Source: Corynebacterium lipophiloflavum DSM 44291
GTDB lineage: Bacteria > Actinomycetota > Actinomycetes > Mycobacteriales > Mycobacteriaceae
DNA length: 36,309 nucleotides
Direction: 5' to 3'
Assembly: GCF_000159635.1 (NCBI RefSeq)
Contig: NZ_GG667192.1
Span: 460,441-496,749, forward strand
Translations under genes and position numbers: made by a program
Shown: positions 27,330 to 36,292 of the stretch, one piece after another
Layout: each line of letters opens with the position of its first letter
How positions within the stretch are numbered: the first letter of the stretch is position 1
The notes under the pieces: model-generated
The model's database searches: none
Told to the model about the DNA's origin: nothing
Seen by the model: only the letters and a program-made list of their open reading frames with translations

Positions 27330-27335
27330 GGGCCC

Positions 27336-27551
27336 ATGCGCTTGACCGAATTCCAGCAGCTGGTGGAAGACGAGTTCGGCCCCGCGAACGCGGGGTGGGT
27401 GATGGACTCGCAAGTCCTGTCGCCGTACAACCAGACCGCGAACGAGATGATCGAAAGCGGAATCGACCCCCGTTTAGCATGGGAGGGGTTGTGCCGCGCC
27501 TACGACGTGCCGGAAGACCGGCAACTGGGAAGAGACCGCCCGGGATTCTGA
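27336..27551 (+). CDS. DUF3046 family protein
   Basis: The 71-residue product starts MRLTEFQQLVEDEFGPANAGWVM and has LSPYNQTANEMIESGIDPRLAWEGLCRAYDVPEDRQLG. This is the whole DUF3046 family pattern, a small actinobacterial helical protein found just upstream of recA (Rv2738c in M. tuberculosis). Its function is not known. The link with recA is positional. It begins on a leaderless promoter divergent from bioY, and recA has its own promoter, so it is probably monocistronic. Confidence 0.88.
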   Translation: MRLTEFQQLVEDEFGPANAGWVMDSQVLSPYNQTANEMIESGIDPRLAWEGLCRAYDVPEDRQLGRDRPGF

Positions 27552-27573
27552 CACGCGTTTCGCGGCGCGTCGC

Positions 27574-27602
27574 TCGCGTTCGAACATGCTTGCGTGTAGG
27601 CT
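27574..27602 (+). promoter_or_regulatory. recA promoter with a candidate LexA (SOS) box
   Basis: TCGCGT (27574-27579) and TAGGCT (27597-27602) are 17 bases apart. Between them TTCGAACATGCTTGCG (27579-27594) has a good left half-site TCGAACA of the actinobacterial SOS box, but its right half fits poorly. LexA control of recA is expected from the family; the box here is only a partial match. The leader is about 150 nt. Confidence 0.45.
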
Positions 27603-27635
27603 TCGCCGTGTCGAGGCACTGCGCTACGTTAGGGC

Positions 27636-27671
27636 CAGTCTCATCTGGGACCGAAGGGAACCAGATGACTG
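27636..27671 (+). promoter_or_regulatory. Stable hairpin in the recA 5' leader
   Basis: CAGT-(CT bulge)-CATCTGG (27636-27648) pairs with CCAGATG-ACTG (27661-27671): an 11-bp stem with a 2-base bulge and a 12-nt loop containing CCGAAGGGA. It lies inside the predicted recA leader, 86 bases before the recA ATG. No T-tract follows, so it is not a terminator. Confidence 0.65.
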
Positions 27672-27757
27672 CCTGCGGGAGTCTAAGAGGATGACACCAC
27701 CCGTACTCACGTGGCGTGGATTACTTAAAAAATTCTTGGTTAAAGGGAGTGACTGAT

Positions 27758-28906
27758 ATGGCAGCGAAGAAAAAGACGACCGCGGCAGCGGGCGGGGATC
27801 GCCAGAACGCGCTCGACGCTGCGCTGGCGATGATTGAGAAGGACTTCGGCAAGGGCGCGGTCATGCGCCTCGGGGATGAAAATCGCCCCCCGATCCAGGT
27901 CATTTCCTCCGGCAACACCGCGATCGACGTTGCTCTCGGCATCGGTGGGTTCCCGCGGGGGCGAGTCGTGGAGATTTACGGGCCCGAGTCCTCCGGTAAG
28001 ACCACCGTGGCGCTGCACGCGATCGCCTCCGCCCAGCGCGCCGGCGGAATCGCCGCGTTTATTGACGCCGAGCACGCCCTGGACCCTGACTACGCCCGCA
28101 AACTCGGCGTGGATACCGACAACCTCTTAGTCTCCCAGCCGGACACGGGCGAGCAGGCGCTGGAAATCGCTGACATGCTGGTGCGGTCGGGCGCTATCGA
28201 CATCATCGTCATTGACTCGGTCGCCGCGCTGACGCCGAAGGCCGAAATCGAAGGCGAAATGGGCGACTCCCACGTCGGCCTCCAGGCCCGCCTGATGTCT
28301 CAGGCGCTGCGCAAAATGACCGGCGCGCTCTACAACTCCGGAACCACCGCGATCTTTATTAACCAGCTGCGCGAGAAGATCGGCGTGATGTTCGGCTCAC
28401 CCGAGACCACCACCGGCGGCAAGGCCCTGAAGTTCTACGCCTCCGTGCGTTGCGACGTCCGTCGCATCCAGACCCTCAAGGACGGCCAGGATTCCATCGG
28501 CAACCGCACCAGGCTCAAGGTGGTCAAGAACAAGGTGTCGCCGCCGTTCAAGATCGCCGAATTCGACATCATGTACGGCGAGGGCATTTCGCGCGAATCC
28601 TCCATCATCGACATGGGCGTCGACAACGGTATCGTGAAAAAGTCCGGTTCCTGGTTCACCTACGAGGGCGACCAGCTCGGCCAGGGCAAGGAGAAGGCCC
28701 GATTGTTCCTCAAGGACAACGTCGATTTGGCGAACGAGATCGAGGACAAGATCTTCCAGAAGCTCGGCGTCGGCGCCTACGCGGGCAACGGCGACGAGCT
28801 CACCGACGACCCGGTCGACATGGTCCCCAACATCGACTTCGACGACGACGATGCCAACGAGCCGCTGGGCGCCTCCGATAGCAACCTGGTGCCTAACGAG
28901 GGTTAA
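27758..28906 (+). CDS. recA: Recombinase RecA
   Basis: RecA drives homologous recombination and triggers LexA self-cleavage. The 382-residue protein has the ATPase Walker A GPESSGKT at residues 75-82, VIDSVAAL (Walker B), [16 protein letters not shown], the Gln switch in [20 protein letters not shown] and an acidic C-terminal tail (FDDDDANE). No intein is present, in contrast to M. tuberculosis recA. ATG 27758 was selected: AAAGGGAG lies nine bases before it, and MAAKKKTT is a typical start; a GTG 14 codons upstream has no support. recX follows after five bases. Confidence 0.98.
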   Translation: MAAKKKTTAAAGGDRQNALDAALAMIEKDFGKGAVMRLGDENRPPIQVISSGNTAIDVALGIGGFPRGRVVEIYGPESSGKTTVALHAIASAQRAGGIAAFIDAEHALDPDYARKLGVDTDNLLVSQPDTGEQALEIADMLVRSGAIDIIVIDSVAALTPKAEIEGEMGDSHVGLQARLMSQALRKMTGALYNSGTTAIFINQLREKIGVMFGSPETTTGGKALKFYASVRCDVRRIQTLKDGQDSIGNRTRLKVVKNKVSPPFKIAEFDIMYGEGISRESSIIDMGVDNGIVKKSGSWFTYEGDQLGQGKEKARLFLKDNVDLANEIEDKIFQKLGVGAYAGNGDELTDDPVDMVPNIDFDDDDANEPLGASDSNLVPNEG

Positions 28907-28911
28907 GCACA

Positions 28912-29502
28912 ATGGCCGACCCTGATCCGCACAAGGTCGCCCAGCTCAAGGCCGCCCTCGAACACTTCCAGCCGGGCACGCTGTTCGACCGCGAAGAGGA
29001 GCAGGCTCTGGCGCCTGTGCGCACGCGAGCTTTGCGTTTGCTCGACCAGCGCGCCCGGTCCAAGGCAGAGCTGCGTTCGCGCCTCATCTCCGCGGAGTTC
29101 GACCCAGAGCTCGTCGAGCGGGTCCTCGACTCACTGGAGAACTCGGGGCTGGTCAATGACGCGGTTTTCGCGAGCGAGTGGGTCCGCCAGCGCTCCCAGC
29201 GAAGGGGAAAGTCGGCTCGCGCGCTCGACATGGAGCTGCTGGACAAGGGGGTTGCTGAGCCGGTGCGCCAGGAGGCGCTGTCCCAGATCACCGCCGAGGA
29301 CGAGGAAGCCGCCGCCCGAGCTGTCGCGGAGAAGAAGGCCCGCGAAGTCAAGGCGGCGCCATCCGATCGCGCGGAGTACGACAAGCACCTGCGGCGCATC
29401 GTTGGGGTGATGGCGAGGCGCGGCTACTCTTCCGGGCTGAGTATGCGGCTGGGCCGCGACGTGCTCGACGCGCGGATCCGTGAGGTCGCCGGCGAGCAGT
29501 AG
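28912..29502 (+). CDS. recX: Regulatory protein RecX
   Basis: RecX binds the RecA filament and limits its activity. The 196-residue protein shows the three-helix repeats of the family: ALRLLDQRARSKAELRSRLISAEFDPELVERVLDSLENSGLVNDAVFASEWVRQRS near 40-95, the RRGKSARALDMELLDKGV repeat, and a third repeat that ends in LRRIVGVMARRGYSSGL. Its start is five bases after the recA stop, with the GAGGG at the recA end as ribosome site, so the two are co-transcribed. The convergent gluD stop is nine bases away with no clear terminator. Confidence 0.92.
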   Translation: MADPDPHKVAQLKAALEHFQPGTLFDREEEQALAPVRTRALRLLDQRARSKAELRSRLISAEFDPELVERVLDSLENSGLVNDAVFASEWVRQRSQRRGKSARALDMELLDKGVAEPVRQEALSQITAEDEEAAARAVAEKKAREVKAAPSDRAEYDKHLRRIVGVMARRGYSSGLSMRLGRDVLDARIREVAGEQ

Positions 29503-29511
29503 CCGCGGCGC

Positions 29512-30444
29512 CTACCGAGGCGGTCGCATGCTACCCGGCGCCTGAGCGTTCAGAGTCGCGTCGGCCGTGGGCAGGGCGTCCTCGTCCGCCACATCCGGGA
29601 CCTTTGTGAAGGGGTTGCGGCGTGTGCGTCCGGCCCGCAGCTGCTTTTCGACGCGCGTGGCCAACATCGTCAGCGCGTAGTTAATCGCGATCATGATGAT
29701 GGCCACCACGATCAGGGACGGTATGTAGTTGCTGTTCGAGGACGCAACCTGGGTACCGGAGCGGACGACCTCGACGTAGCCGATCTGGTAACCCAGCGCG
29801 GAGTCCTTCAGCGCGATGACCATCTGCGCAATAAGCGCGGGCAGCATGGCGGCGACCGACTGCGGAAGAAGAATCTTCCACATCGTCTGCCAGTGCGTCA
29901 TGCCCAGCGCGTGGGCGGCCTCTGTCTGCCCGCGGGGCAGCGAGCGGATGCCGGCGCGCAGAATCTCCGCGATGACGGATCCGTTGTACAAAGTCAGCGC
30001 AGTGACAACTGCCCAGAAGGCGAGGCCGCGCGGCGGCACCACGTTGAACACAGCGAAGAACTGGTACAGGAAGATCATCAGCAGCAGCACCGGGATCGCG
30101 CGGAAGAACTCGATGAATGTGGCGCACAGCCAGCGCACCGCTTTGAGCTCCGCGAGACGCCCGAGCCCTAAGACGACGCCGAAGATAAGGGCGAGGAGGA
30201 TGCTCAGTGCGGCGGCCTTAATGGTGCCCCACAGCCCGGGCAGGATGTAGGTGGTCCAGGTGTTCGCGTTGACAAACGGCGTCCATTTTTCTGCGTCAAG
30301 CTGGCCGTTCTCGGCGAGGCGGGCGAGGACCCACCAGCCGATCAGCGCCAGAGCGATCACGGTGAGGAAGGTGTAGATGGTGTTGAGGCGCCTGGCGCGG
30401 GGCCCGGGGGCGTCGTAAAGCACTGAGGCTCTAACAGCAGACAT
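29512..30444 (-). CDS. gluD: Glutamate ABC transporter permease GluD
   Basis: GluD is one of the two permeases of the glutamate importer. The 310-residue protein has an N-terminal helix (about 22-45), then the permease domain with about five further segments. The EAA loop reads [33 protein letters not shown] near 170-205, the contact site for GluA. A hydrophilic C-terminal extension of about 40 residues follows ([18 protein letters not shown]...). Its ATG directly abuts the gluC stop (TAA|ATG), so translation is coupled. It is the last gene of gluABCD. Confidence 0.93.
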   Translation of the reverse strand: MSAVRASVLYDAPGPRARRLNTIYTFLTVIALALIGWWVLARLAENGQLDAEKWTPFVNANTWTTYILPGLWGTIKAAALSILLALIFGVVLGLGRLAELKAVRWLCATFIEFFRAIPVLLLMIFLYQFFAVFNVVPPRGLAFWAVVTALTLYNGSVIAEILRAGIRSLPRGQTEAAHALGMTHWQTMWKILLPQSVAAMLPALIAQMVIALKDSALGYQIGYVEVVRSGTQVASSNSNYIPSLIVVAIIMIAINYALTMLATRVEKQLRAGRTRRNPFTKVPDVADEDALPTADATLNAQAPGSMRPPR

Positions 30445-31131
30445 TTAACGCTTCACCGCCAGTCGTTCAGAAAGCCAGCCCAAGGCAAGGCCCATGGGCA
30501 GGGTGAGGATGATGAACCCGAGGGCGAACACGCCGAAGATGACGAACAGCTCGTTGGCGTGCATCTCGATGGTGGATTTCATCAGCAGCGACGCCTCGGC
30601 GACGCCGATGACGGAGGCGATCGTGGTGTTCTTCGTCAGCGCGATCAAGGTGTTGCCCAGCGGGATGATGGCCGCGCGCAGCGCCTGCGGGAGGATGATG
30701 AGGCTGAAGATCTGGCCGAAGCCCAGCCCCAGCGAGCGGGCGGCCTCGGACTGACCGACGTGGACGGTATTGATGCCGCTGCGCAGGGACTCCGCGACGA
30801 AGCACGACGTGTAGAGAATGAAGCCGAGGACGGCCAAGCGGAAGTTCTGGTCGGCGATAAACGTCGAGGATTCGCGGCTGGCCAACTGCAACCCCAGGTT
30901 CTGGTAGAGCCCGAAGGAGCAGAACAAGATCACCAGGGTCAGCGGGGTGTTGCGCACGGTGTTGATGTAGAACCCGGAAAGACCGCGCAAGATGCCCACG
31001 GGGGAGACCCGCATGGCTGTGAGCAGCGTGCCGAGAATCATGGCGCCGATGGCGGAATACACCGTCAGTTTGATGGTGGTCCAAAATGCGGGCCACAGGT
31101 CGGGCAGCAGGTCTGCCCACAGGGCTTGCAT
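30445..31131 (-). CDS. gluC: Glutamate ABC transporter permease GluC
   Basis: GluC pairs with GluD in the membrane. The 228-residue protein has about five hydrophobic segments and the amino-acid permease signature FYINTVRNTPLTLVILF. The EAA loop reads GQSEAARSLGLGFGQIFSLIILPQALRAAIIPL near 124-156. Length matches corynebacterial GluC. A GGAGG lies 11 bases upstream of the ATG. It is separated from gluB by 51 bases that contain a TGAAG/CTTCA hairpin. Confidence 0.93.
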   Translation of the reverse strand: MQALWADLLPDLWPAFWTTIKLTVYSAIGAMILGTLLTAMRVSPVGILRGLSGFYINTVRNTPLTLVILFCSFGLYQNLGLQLASRESSTFIADQNFRLAVLGFILYTSCFVAESLRSGINTVHVGQSEAARSLGLGFGQIFSLIILPQALRAAIIPLGNTLIALTKNTTIASVIGVAEASLLMKSTIEMHANELFVIFGVFALGFIILTLPMGLALGWLSERLAVKR

Positions 31132-31182
31132 GGGGTCTTATTCCTCCCAGAAAGTGTTGAAGGTGCCTTCACAGAGCGGGTG

Positions 31183-32055
31183 CTACTGCAGGAAGGACAG
31201 GTCGCCGACCTTGTCCTCGGAGACGCCGACGCCGCCCTCGAGGTTCTCGTCGACGAACTTCTGGAACGAGCCGTCTGCGTACATGGCCTCCAGCGCCTTG
31301 TTCACGGCGTCGACGGCCTCGGTGTCGTCCTTGGTCACGCCGATGCCGTAGTGCTCGTTGGTGAAGGGCTGGCCGTCCTTCTCCAGCTCGACGATGGCGA
31401 AGTCACCCGGGGACTGCGCGGAGTAGCCGCCGAGGATGGAAGCGTCGGTGGTCATCGCGTCGACGTTGCCGTTGCGCAGCGCCTCGACGCAGGAGGAGTA
31501 GGTGTCGTACTCCTGGAGCTGGACGCCGGGGAGGGCGTCCTTGACCTTCTGCGCCGGGGTGGAGCCGGTCACCGAGCACAGGATGCGCCCGTCGAGGCCC
31601 TCGAGGCCGGTGATGTCCTTCTCGTCGGCACGCACGAGCAGGCCCTGGTGGGTGAGCAGGTACGGGCCCGCGAAGCTGACCGCCTCGGCGCGGGAGGCGT
31701 TGATGGAGTAGGTCGCGCCGATCGCGGCGACCTCGCCGTTCTGGATCAGGGTCTCGCGCTGCGCGGACGGGGTCTCGCGCCAGGTGATCTCCGGCTCGGC
31801 CCAGCCCTTGTCCTCGGCGATGGAATTGACCACGTAGGTGAGCACGTCGACGTCGAGACCGGTCATGGAGCCGTCCGCCTCGCGCAGGCCCAGGCCCGGT
31901 TGGTCGTACTTGGTGCCCAGGGTGACGTTGCCGGACTCGATCTGGGCGAGCAGGCCCTCGCCACCGCCGGAGCTGTCGCCGCCGCAGGCGGTCAGCGTCG
32001 CCGCGGTGAGCGCTGCGACGGTAGCGGCTGCGAGGGAACGGAAGATCTTCTTCAT
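31183..32055 (-). CDS. gluB: Glutamate-binding lipoprotein GluB
   Basis: GluB captures glutamate outside the membrane. The 290-residue precursor has a lipoprotein signal (MKKIFRSLAA...) with LTAC and the lipid-anchored Cys at residue 24. A Gly/Ser linker follows, then a bacterial SBP_bac_3 domain. Its typical parts are VTLGTKYDQPGLGLREADGSMTGLDVDV, the ligand-binding segments ATYSINASRAEAVSFAGPYLL and LCSVTGSTPAQKV, and DAMTTDASILGGY. A strong AAGGAG lies upstream of the ATG, so this is probably the most translated gene of the cluster. Confidence 0.95.
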   Translation of the reverse strand: MKKIFRSLAAATVAALTAATLTACGGDSSGGGEGLLAQIESGNVTLGTKYDQPGLGLREADGSMTGLDVDVLTYVVNSIAEDKGWAEPEITWRETPSAQRETLIQNGEVAAIGATYSINASRAEAVSFAGPYLLTHQGLLVRADEKDITGLEGLDGRILCSVTGSTPAQKVKDALPGVQLQEYDTYSSCVEALRNGNVDAMTTDASILGGYSAQSPGDFAIVELEKDGQPFTNEHYGIGVTKDDTEAVDAVNKALEAMYADGSFQKFVDENLEGGVGVSEDKVGDLSFLQ

Positions 32056-32082
32056 GGTGAAACTCCTTGATAGGGGTATGCG

Positions 32083-32832
32083 TTAGTGGGGCAGGATCTT
32101 GCCCAGGAAGTCCCGGGCGCGCTCGGAGGCGGGGCTGTCGAAGAAGGATTCCGGGTTGGTGTCCTCGACGATTTTCCCGTCGGACATGAACAGGATTCTG
32201 TCCGCAACCTTGCGGGCGAAGCCCATCTCGTGGGTGACTACGACCATCGTCATGCCGGAGCGTGCCAGCTCGGACATGACGTCGAGTACCTCGCCGACCA
32301 TTTCGGGGTCGAGCGCGGAGGTGGGCTCGTCGAAAAGCATGACCTTGGGGTCCATAGCAAGTGCTCGGGCGATGGCGACGCGCTGCTGCTGGCCGCCGGA
32401 GAGCTGGGCCGGGTACTTGTCCGCCTGGTTGGCGATGCCGACGCGGTCGAGCAGCTCGCCCGCGCGCTTGTCCGCCTCCGCCTTGGGCAGCTTGCGCACC
32501 TGGGTGGGGCCGAGTGTGACGTTCTCCCGGATGGTCAAGTGGGGAAAGAGATTGAACTGCTGGAACACCATGCCCACGTCGGAGCGCAGCTTGGCCAGGT
32601 CCTTGCCTTCCTCGGGAAGAATCTTCCCGTCGATCTCGATCGTTCCCGCATCAATGGTCTCGAGGCGGTTGATCGTGCGACACAGTGTCGACTTGCCGGA
32701 GCCGGAGGGCCCAAGGACAACAACGACCTGGCCGCGAGGGATCTCCAGGTTGATGTTTGTGAGCGCGTGAAAGTCGCCGAAATACTTCTCCACGCCCGCC
32801 ATCCGGATCATGGGCTGCGAAACCTGTGTCAT
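32083..32832 (-). CDS. gluA: Glutamate ABC transporter ATP-binding protein GluA
   Basis: GluA powers glutamate import. The protein is 249 residues from ATG 32832, or 242 from ATG 32811 ([17 protein letters not shown]). The shorter form is exactly the length of C. glutamicum GluA, so either start is possible. Motifs are Walker [28 protein letters not shown] (Q-loop), [39 protein letters not shown] and [15 protein letters not shown]. This is the first gene of the operon; a palindromic CTATTGATAG lies upstream. No ribosome site precedes 32832. Confidence 0.93.
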   Translation of the reverse strand: MTQVSQPMIRMAGVEKYFGDFHALTNINLEIPRGQVVVVLGPSGSGKSTLCRTINRLETIDAGTIEIDGKILPEEGKDLAKLRSDVGMVFQQFNLFPHLTIRENVTLGPTQVRKLPKAEADKRAGELLDRVGIANQADKYPAQLSGGQQQRVAIARALAMDPKVMLFDEPTSALDPEMVGEVLDVMSELARSGMTMVVVTHEMGFARKVADRILFMSDGKIVEDTNPESFFDSPASERARDFLGKILPH

Positions 32833-32846
32833 GGGAATTAGTTTTA

Positions 32847-32856
32847 CTATCAATAG
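32847..32856. promoter_or_regulatory. CTATCAATAG palindrome upstream of gluA
   Basis: CTAT-CA-ATAG is a perfect 10-bp inverted repeat 15 bases before the ATG at 32832. The AmtR nitrogen regulator, which controls gluABCD in C. glutamicum, binds CTAT and ATAG half-sites with a 6-base spacer; the spacer here is two. The half-sites suggest an AmtR relative or a coincidence. Confidence 0.3.
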
Positions 32857-32900
32857 GCAAGCTTCGGGGCGGATTGGTAAGAAACTTTTCGACGGCGCGT

Positions 32901-32953
32901 GGCAGGTGCCCGAGCGGGGGCGGGTGCTCAAGGGGGGCAGGTGCCCGAGCGGG
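32901..32953. repeat. Three repeats resembling the 5' end of a class II tRNA
   Basis: GGCAGGTGCCCGAGCGGG occurs perfectly at 32901-32918 and 32936-32953. A degenerate GGCGGGTGCTCAAGGGG lies between at 32919-32935. The core GGTGCCCGAGCGG is the acceptor/D-arm opening typical of bacterial tRNA-Tyr, -Ser or -Leu. No anticodon or T-arm follows, so this is not a tRNA gene. The remainder of the 273-bp gluA-miaB gap has no open frame. Confidence 0.75.
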
Positions 32954-33091
32954 AGATCCACAGCGGGATATTTCGCCCAACTCATTAATAGTACGAATTT
33001 CCGACGGCGAACTATCCCGCTCTGGACCTCCCACTCCGCGCACAGGGGCCGACCGCGCTACGCGGTTTAGGTCTGCGCCAGCGACCGGCGT

Positions 33092-33097
33092 TAGACT
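33092..33097 (+). promoter_or_regulatory. -10 of the miaB promoter
   Basis: TAGACT at 33092-33097 lies eight bases before the GTG at 33106. No Shine-Dalgarno is seen, so the mRNA may be leaderless or have a leader of a base or two. Confidence 0.45.
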
Positions 33098-33105
33098 ATT
33101 CGACC

Positions 33106-34644
33106 GTGACAACCGCGACACAAGCCCAGAACAAGCCCACCAACCAGGCCGACCCCGCCCGCACCTACGAGGTGCGCACCTTCGGATGCCAGATGAACGT
33201 GCACGATTCCGAGCGCCTGTCCGGGATGCTGGAGGAGGCCGGATATGTGGCCGCGGCAGACGGCGCGGAGCCCGACCTGGTGGTGTTCAACACCTGCGCG
33301 GTGCGCGACAACGCGGACCAGCGCCTCTACGGCTCACTGGGCCAGCTCAAGCACACCAAGGACAACCACCCGGGGATGCAGATCGCCGTCGGCGGGTGCC
33401 TGGCGCAGAAAGACCGCGACACGGTGATTGAGAAGGCGCCGTGGGTGGACGCGGTGTTTGGCACCCACAATATCTCGGCGTTGCCGGCGCTGCTGGACCG
33501 CGCGCGCGTTAGCGAGGAGGCGCAGGTCGAGGTCGTCGAGGCGCTGGAGGTCTTCCCGTCGGTGCTGCCGGCGAAGCGAGAGTCCTCCTACGCCGGCTGG
33601 GTCTCCATCTCCGTGGGCTGCAACAACACGTGCACGTTCTGTATCGTGCCCAGCCTGCGCGGCAAGGAGCTGGATCGCCGACCCGGCGATATCCTCGCCG
33701 AGGTCACGGCCCTTGTGCAGCAGGGCGTGTCCGAGGTGACGCTGCTGGGGCAGAACGTCAACGCCTACGGCGTGAACTTCGTGGACGAGGAGCTCGGCCG
33801 CGACCGCTCGGCGTTTTCCAAGCTGCTGCGCGCCTGCGGCGAGATCCAGGGCCTGGAGCGGGTGCGTTTCACCTCCCCGCACCCAGCGGAGTTCACCTCG
33901 GACGTGATCGACGCGATGGCGGAGACCCCGAACGTGTGCCCGCAGCTGCACATGCCGCTGCAGTCGGGTTCGGACAAGGTGCTCAAGGACATGCGCCGGT
34001 CGTACCGCTCGAAGAAGTTCCTGGGCATTCTCGACGAGGTCCGCGCGAAGCTGCCGCACGCGTCGATCACCACCGACATCATCGTTGGCTTCCCGGGCGA
34101 GACGGAGGAGGACTTCCAGGCCACCCTCGACGTGGTGGAGAAGGCACGGTTCACCTCGGCGTTCACGTTCCAGTACTCGCCGCGCCCGGGCACGCCCGCC
34201 GCGACCATGGACAACCAGGTGCCCAAGGAGGTCGTCCAAGAGCGTTTTGAGCGCCTGGTCGCCCTCCAGGAGCGCATCAGCGCGGAGGAGAACGCGAAGC
34301 TGGTGGGCACCGAGGTGGAGCTGCTGGTGCAGGCTGCCGGCGGCAAGAAGAACGATTCCACCAAGCGCATGTCGGGCCGCGCCCGCGACGGCCGCCTGGT
34401 CCACTTTGCGGTGCATGGGCTTATCGACGCTTCCGTGCGCCCCGGAGACATCGTCACCGTCACGGTCACCGACGCGAAGCCGCACTACCTGATCGCCGAC
34501 TCCGGCATCACCGCGCACCGACGCACCAAGGCGGGCGACAACTCGGAGGCCGGCCAGGTGCCCACCACCGCGCCGGTGGGCGTGGGCCTGGGCCTGCCGC
34601 AGTTTGGCAAGCCCGCGGCCGCCCCGGCGAGCGGGTGCTGCTGA
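33106..34644 (+). CDS. miaB: tRNA-2-methylthio-N6-dimethylallyladenosine synthase
   Basis: MiaB adds the 2-methylthio group to N6-isopentenyl-A37 of tRNAs by radical SAM chemistry. The 512-residue protein begins at GTG. Its N-terminal domain has three cluster Cys ([20 protein letters not shown] and VGGCLAQKD). The radical SAM cluster is C172-x3-C176-x2-C179 ([13 protein letters not shown]). A TRAM domain lies near 395-465. The C-terminus has an extra Gly/Pro-rich tail of about 45 residues that ends in GCC. The GTG has no ribosome site. Confidence 0.96.
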   Translation: MTTATQAQNKPTNQADPARTYEVRTFGCQMNVHDSERLSGMLEEAGYVAAADGAEPDLVVFNTCAVRDNADQRLYGSLGQLKHTKDNHPGMQIAVGGCLAQKDRDTVIEKAPWVDAVFGTHNISALPALLDRARVSEEAQVEVVEALEVFPSVLPAKRESSYAGWVSISVGCNNTCTFCIVPSLRGKELDRRPGDILAEVTALVQQGVSEVTLLGQNVNAYGVNFVDEELGRDRSAFSKLLRACGEIQGLERVRFTSPHPAEFTSDVIDAMAETPNVCPQLHMPLQSGSDKVLKDMRRSYRSKKFLGILDEVRAKLPHASITTDIIVGFPGETEEDFQATLDVVEKARFTSAFTFQYSPRPGTPAATMDNQVPKEVVQERFERLVALQERISAEENAKLVGTEVELLVQAAGGKKNDSTKRMSGRARDGRLVHFAVHGLIDASVRPGDIVTVTVTDAKPHYLIADSGITAHRRTKAGDNSEAGQVPTTAPVGVGLGLPQFGKPAAAPASGCC

Positions 34645-34650
34645 TAGGCT
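34645..34650 (+). promoter_or_regulatory. -10 upstream of the membrane protein after miaB
   Basis: TAGGCT at 34645-34650 starts one base after the miaB stop and lies ten bases before the ATG at 34661, giving a leader of about four bases. Read-through from miaB is equally possible. Confidence 0.35.
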
Positions 34651-34660
34651 CGGCCACATT

Positions 34661-35290
34661 ATGAACCAGTCCGACCAGCTCGCGCGCGAGGAGCGCGCCG
34701 CCGCCTCGACCGTCGACCTCGGGGCCACCCGCTGGGTGCTCATCGCCGCGGTGGTGGTCTATCTCATCGCGCTGTTCCTCCCGTTCGCCGGCGGCGTGTC
34801 GGGCTGGCAGATCCTCACGTTCACGGACGCGGCGGCCGAGGTGCAGACGAAGCTGACGGAGTACGTGTTCACGGTGATGTCGTTTATCGGCCTCGCGGTG
34901 CTGACCACCCTGGTCCTGGCCACGCGCCGTTTCCCGTTCGCCGCGGCGGGCTGGATGTTTACCACCGTGTCGTTTTTGGTCTCCATCCTGGCGATCTGGC
35001 TGCGCCGCACCAGTACCGCGTACGACCTGGGCTACCACCACGGCCCCGGCATCTACCTGGCTATTCTGGCCGCCGGCGTCGCGGTGTTCGCCTACATTCC
35101 GGTCGTGCTGCGGCACACCGACCGCCAGGCTGAGATCACGCAGCGCCGCCTCGCGCTCGACGAGCGTGATGACGTCGCCCGCGCACAAGCCGCCGCCACC
35201 CGCGAGGCCGTGACGCGCGAAAACCCCTTGCTTATCGACGACCGCCGCGCCCGCGCCGCCGAACGCCACAAGAAGTACCGGGAGGAGTAG
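34661..35290 (+). CDS. Conserved four-helix membrane protein (Rv2732c-like)
   Basis: The 209-residue protein has a short N-terminal hydrophilic part and four hydrophobic segments at about 24-43 (RWVLIAAVVVYLIALFLPFAGG), 68-88, 96-116 and 128-150. A charged C-terminal tail is rich in Arg/Glu/Asp (QAEITQRRLALDERDDVARAQAAA...). The gene in this position beside miaB in M. tuberculosis (Rv2732c) is a conserved transmembrane protein of unknown function; the match here is by position and topology. ATG 34661 was chosen because upstream in-frame sequence overlaps miaB and is not hydrophobic. Confidence 0.75.
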   Translation: MNQSDQLAREERAAASTVDLGATRWVLIAAVVVYLIALFLPFAGGVSGWQILTFTDAAAEVQTKLTEYVFTVMSFIGLAVLTTLVLATRRFPFAAAGWMFTTVSFLVSILAIWLRRTSTAYDLGYHHGPGIYLAILAAGVAVFAYIPVVLRHTDRQAEITQRRLALDERDDVARAQAAATREAVTRENPLLIDDRRARAAERHKKYREE

Positions 35291-35335
35291 GTGTTCGCAG
35301 TGGCGCTCAGGTTACCCGCGAGCCTGGGAGAAGCA

Positions 35336-36010
35336 ATGGCGGGCAACCCCGCACCCGCCGAGTCTCTTCTGCGGCGCTACTACCGCTCCCGTTTGGAGGG
35401 TGATAGGGCAGGGTTAGGTTCACAGCCGTGGTACTCCGGCGCGTATTACGACGAGTGGAGTACAGACGCGCACCCCAAGAACGCCACCGTGTTTACCCCC
35501 GAAGACGTGCTCGCGGTCTCCTATTTGAGCGTGCGGATTCCGGGGCGCGCGGTCGCGGACATTCTGCACCGGCGGCGCGACGAGCTCAATCAGGCCCTGT
35601 TTTCCGCGGTGCAGGCGTGCGAGGGGTACGCGTCACTGGGCGATGTTCCGCGGGACGTGACTTCCTACACCGGAAATTTCATGGCCCTGCCGGATACCGC
35701 TTGGGCCCCGTTTGTGCTGGAAAGGAAGCTACGGGAGATTGACAAGATCGGTGTTGTCACCGCGTCGAAGCTGATCGCCCGCAAATTGCCCCGCATCTAT
35801 CCGATTAATGATCAGCATGTGAAAGCTCTCACCGGGGTAGGCAACCAGTACATGCGCCCCCTCCACCTGACTCTCGCGGACAACCCGCGTATCGAGCAAA
35901 CGCTGGAGACCGTGCGCCGGTCGGCGGGCCTTCCGGTCAGCATTTCCGCGCTGCGGGTTTTCGATGTCCTTGCCTGGATGGAGCAAACCGACCTGGGGCG
36001 TATCCCATGA
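35336..36010 (+). CDS. DUF6308-like protein of unknown function
   Basis: The 224-residue product has a start MAGNPAPAESLLRRYYRSRLEGD, then WYSGAYYDEW, FTPEDVLAVSYLSVRIPGRAVADIL and a helical FVLERKLREIDKIGVVTASKLIARKLPRIYPINDQHVKALTG. These elements resemble actinobacterial DUF6308 proteins, which contain a helix-hairpin-helix-like part. Function is unknown; the group often lies in variable regions. ATG 35336 has GGGAG five bases before it; a GTG at 35291 directly after the previous stop would add 15 unconserved residues. The gene ends where base composition drops, suggesting an island edge. Confidence 0.6.
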   Translation: MAGNPAPAESLLRRYYRSRLEGDRAGLGSQPWYSGAYYDEWSTDAHPKNATVFTPEDVLAVSYLSVRIPGRAVADILHRRRDELNQALFSAVQACEGYASLGDVPRDVTSYTGNFMALPDTAWAPFVLERKLREIDKIGVVTASKLIARKLPRIYPINDQHVKALTGVGNQYMRPLHLTLADNPRIEQTLETVRRSAGLPVSISALRVFDVLAWMEQTDLGRIP

Positions 36011-36046
36011 AGGTGACGCGCTCGCAGGGGCGATCGTGAGCCCCGC

Positions 36047-36255
36047 GTGCTCGCGGTCTGGGAAGAGCGTTTCGGAAGCGTGATTGAGGAACTGTTCCCA
36101 CCTCTGAATGCGTCTGGAAAAACGTGTACAAGCAGCCGTTCGGCAATCGAGCTGCCCGAAACAGCAGGTCGCTGAACAGCGTGGTTGATGGGATAGACCT
36201 CAGCGTCTGGGGAATGATGCGACACCTCGTTGTCAACGAAAGTATTGAAAACTAG
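36047..36255 (+). pseudogene. Possible frameshifted gene remnant
   Basis: From GTG 36047 one frame reads VLAVWEERFGSVIEELFPPL and stops at 36175. An overlapping frame (36088-36255) reads VWKNVYKQPFGNRAARNSR and LNSVVDGIDLSVWGMMRHLV, then stops at TAG 36253-36255. Together they look like one protein broken by a frameshift near 36110. No product is recognised. The bases are clearly poorer in GC than the core genes. This could also be random non-coding sequence. Confidence 0.3.
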
Positions 36256-36286
36256 CGGGGCCTTTTTTGAGTTCGCAATTCGGATC

Positions 36287-36292
36287 TAGGCT
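36287..36292 (+). promoter_or_regulatory. -10-like TAGGCT at the right edge
   Basis: TAGGCT (36287-36292) lies five bases before a GTG at 36298, whose frame (GTG CCA GCC GAT) is open to the window end. It may begin the next gene. Nothing further can be seen. Confidence 0.25.

Noticed and set aside
27758..28906. An intein in recA
   Set aside because: The protein is a normal 382 residues and continuous through all RecA motifs. The mycobacterial insertion is absent.
32847..32862. An AmtR nitrogen-control box upstream of gluA
   Set aside because: CTAT and ATAG half-sites are present but spaced by two bases, not six. The known AmtR pattern is therefore not met.
32895..32970. A complete tRNA gene between gluA and miaB
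   Set aside because: Only the 5' acceptor/D-arm-like bases are present. No matching 3' acceptor strand, T-loop GTTCGAATC or anticodon stem can be folded on either strand.
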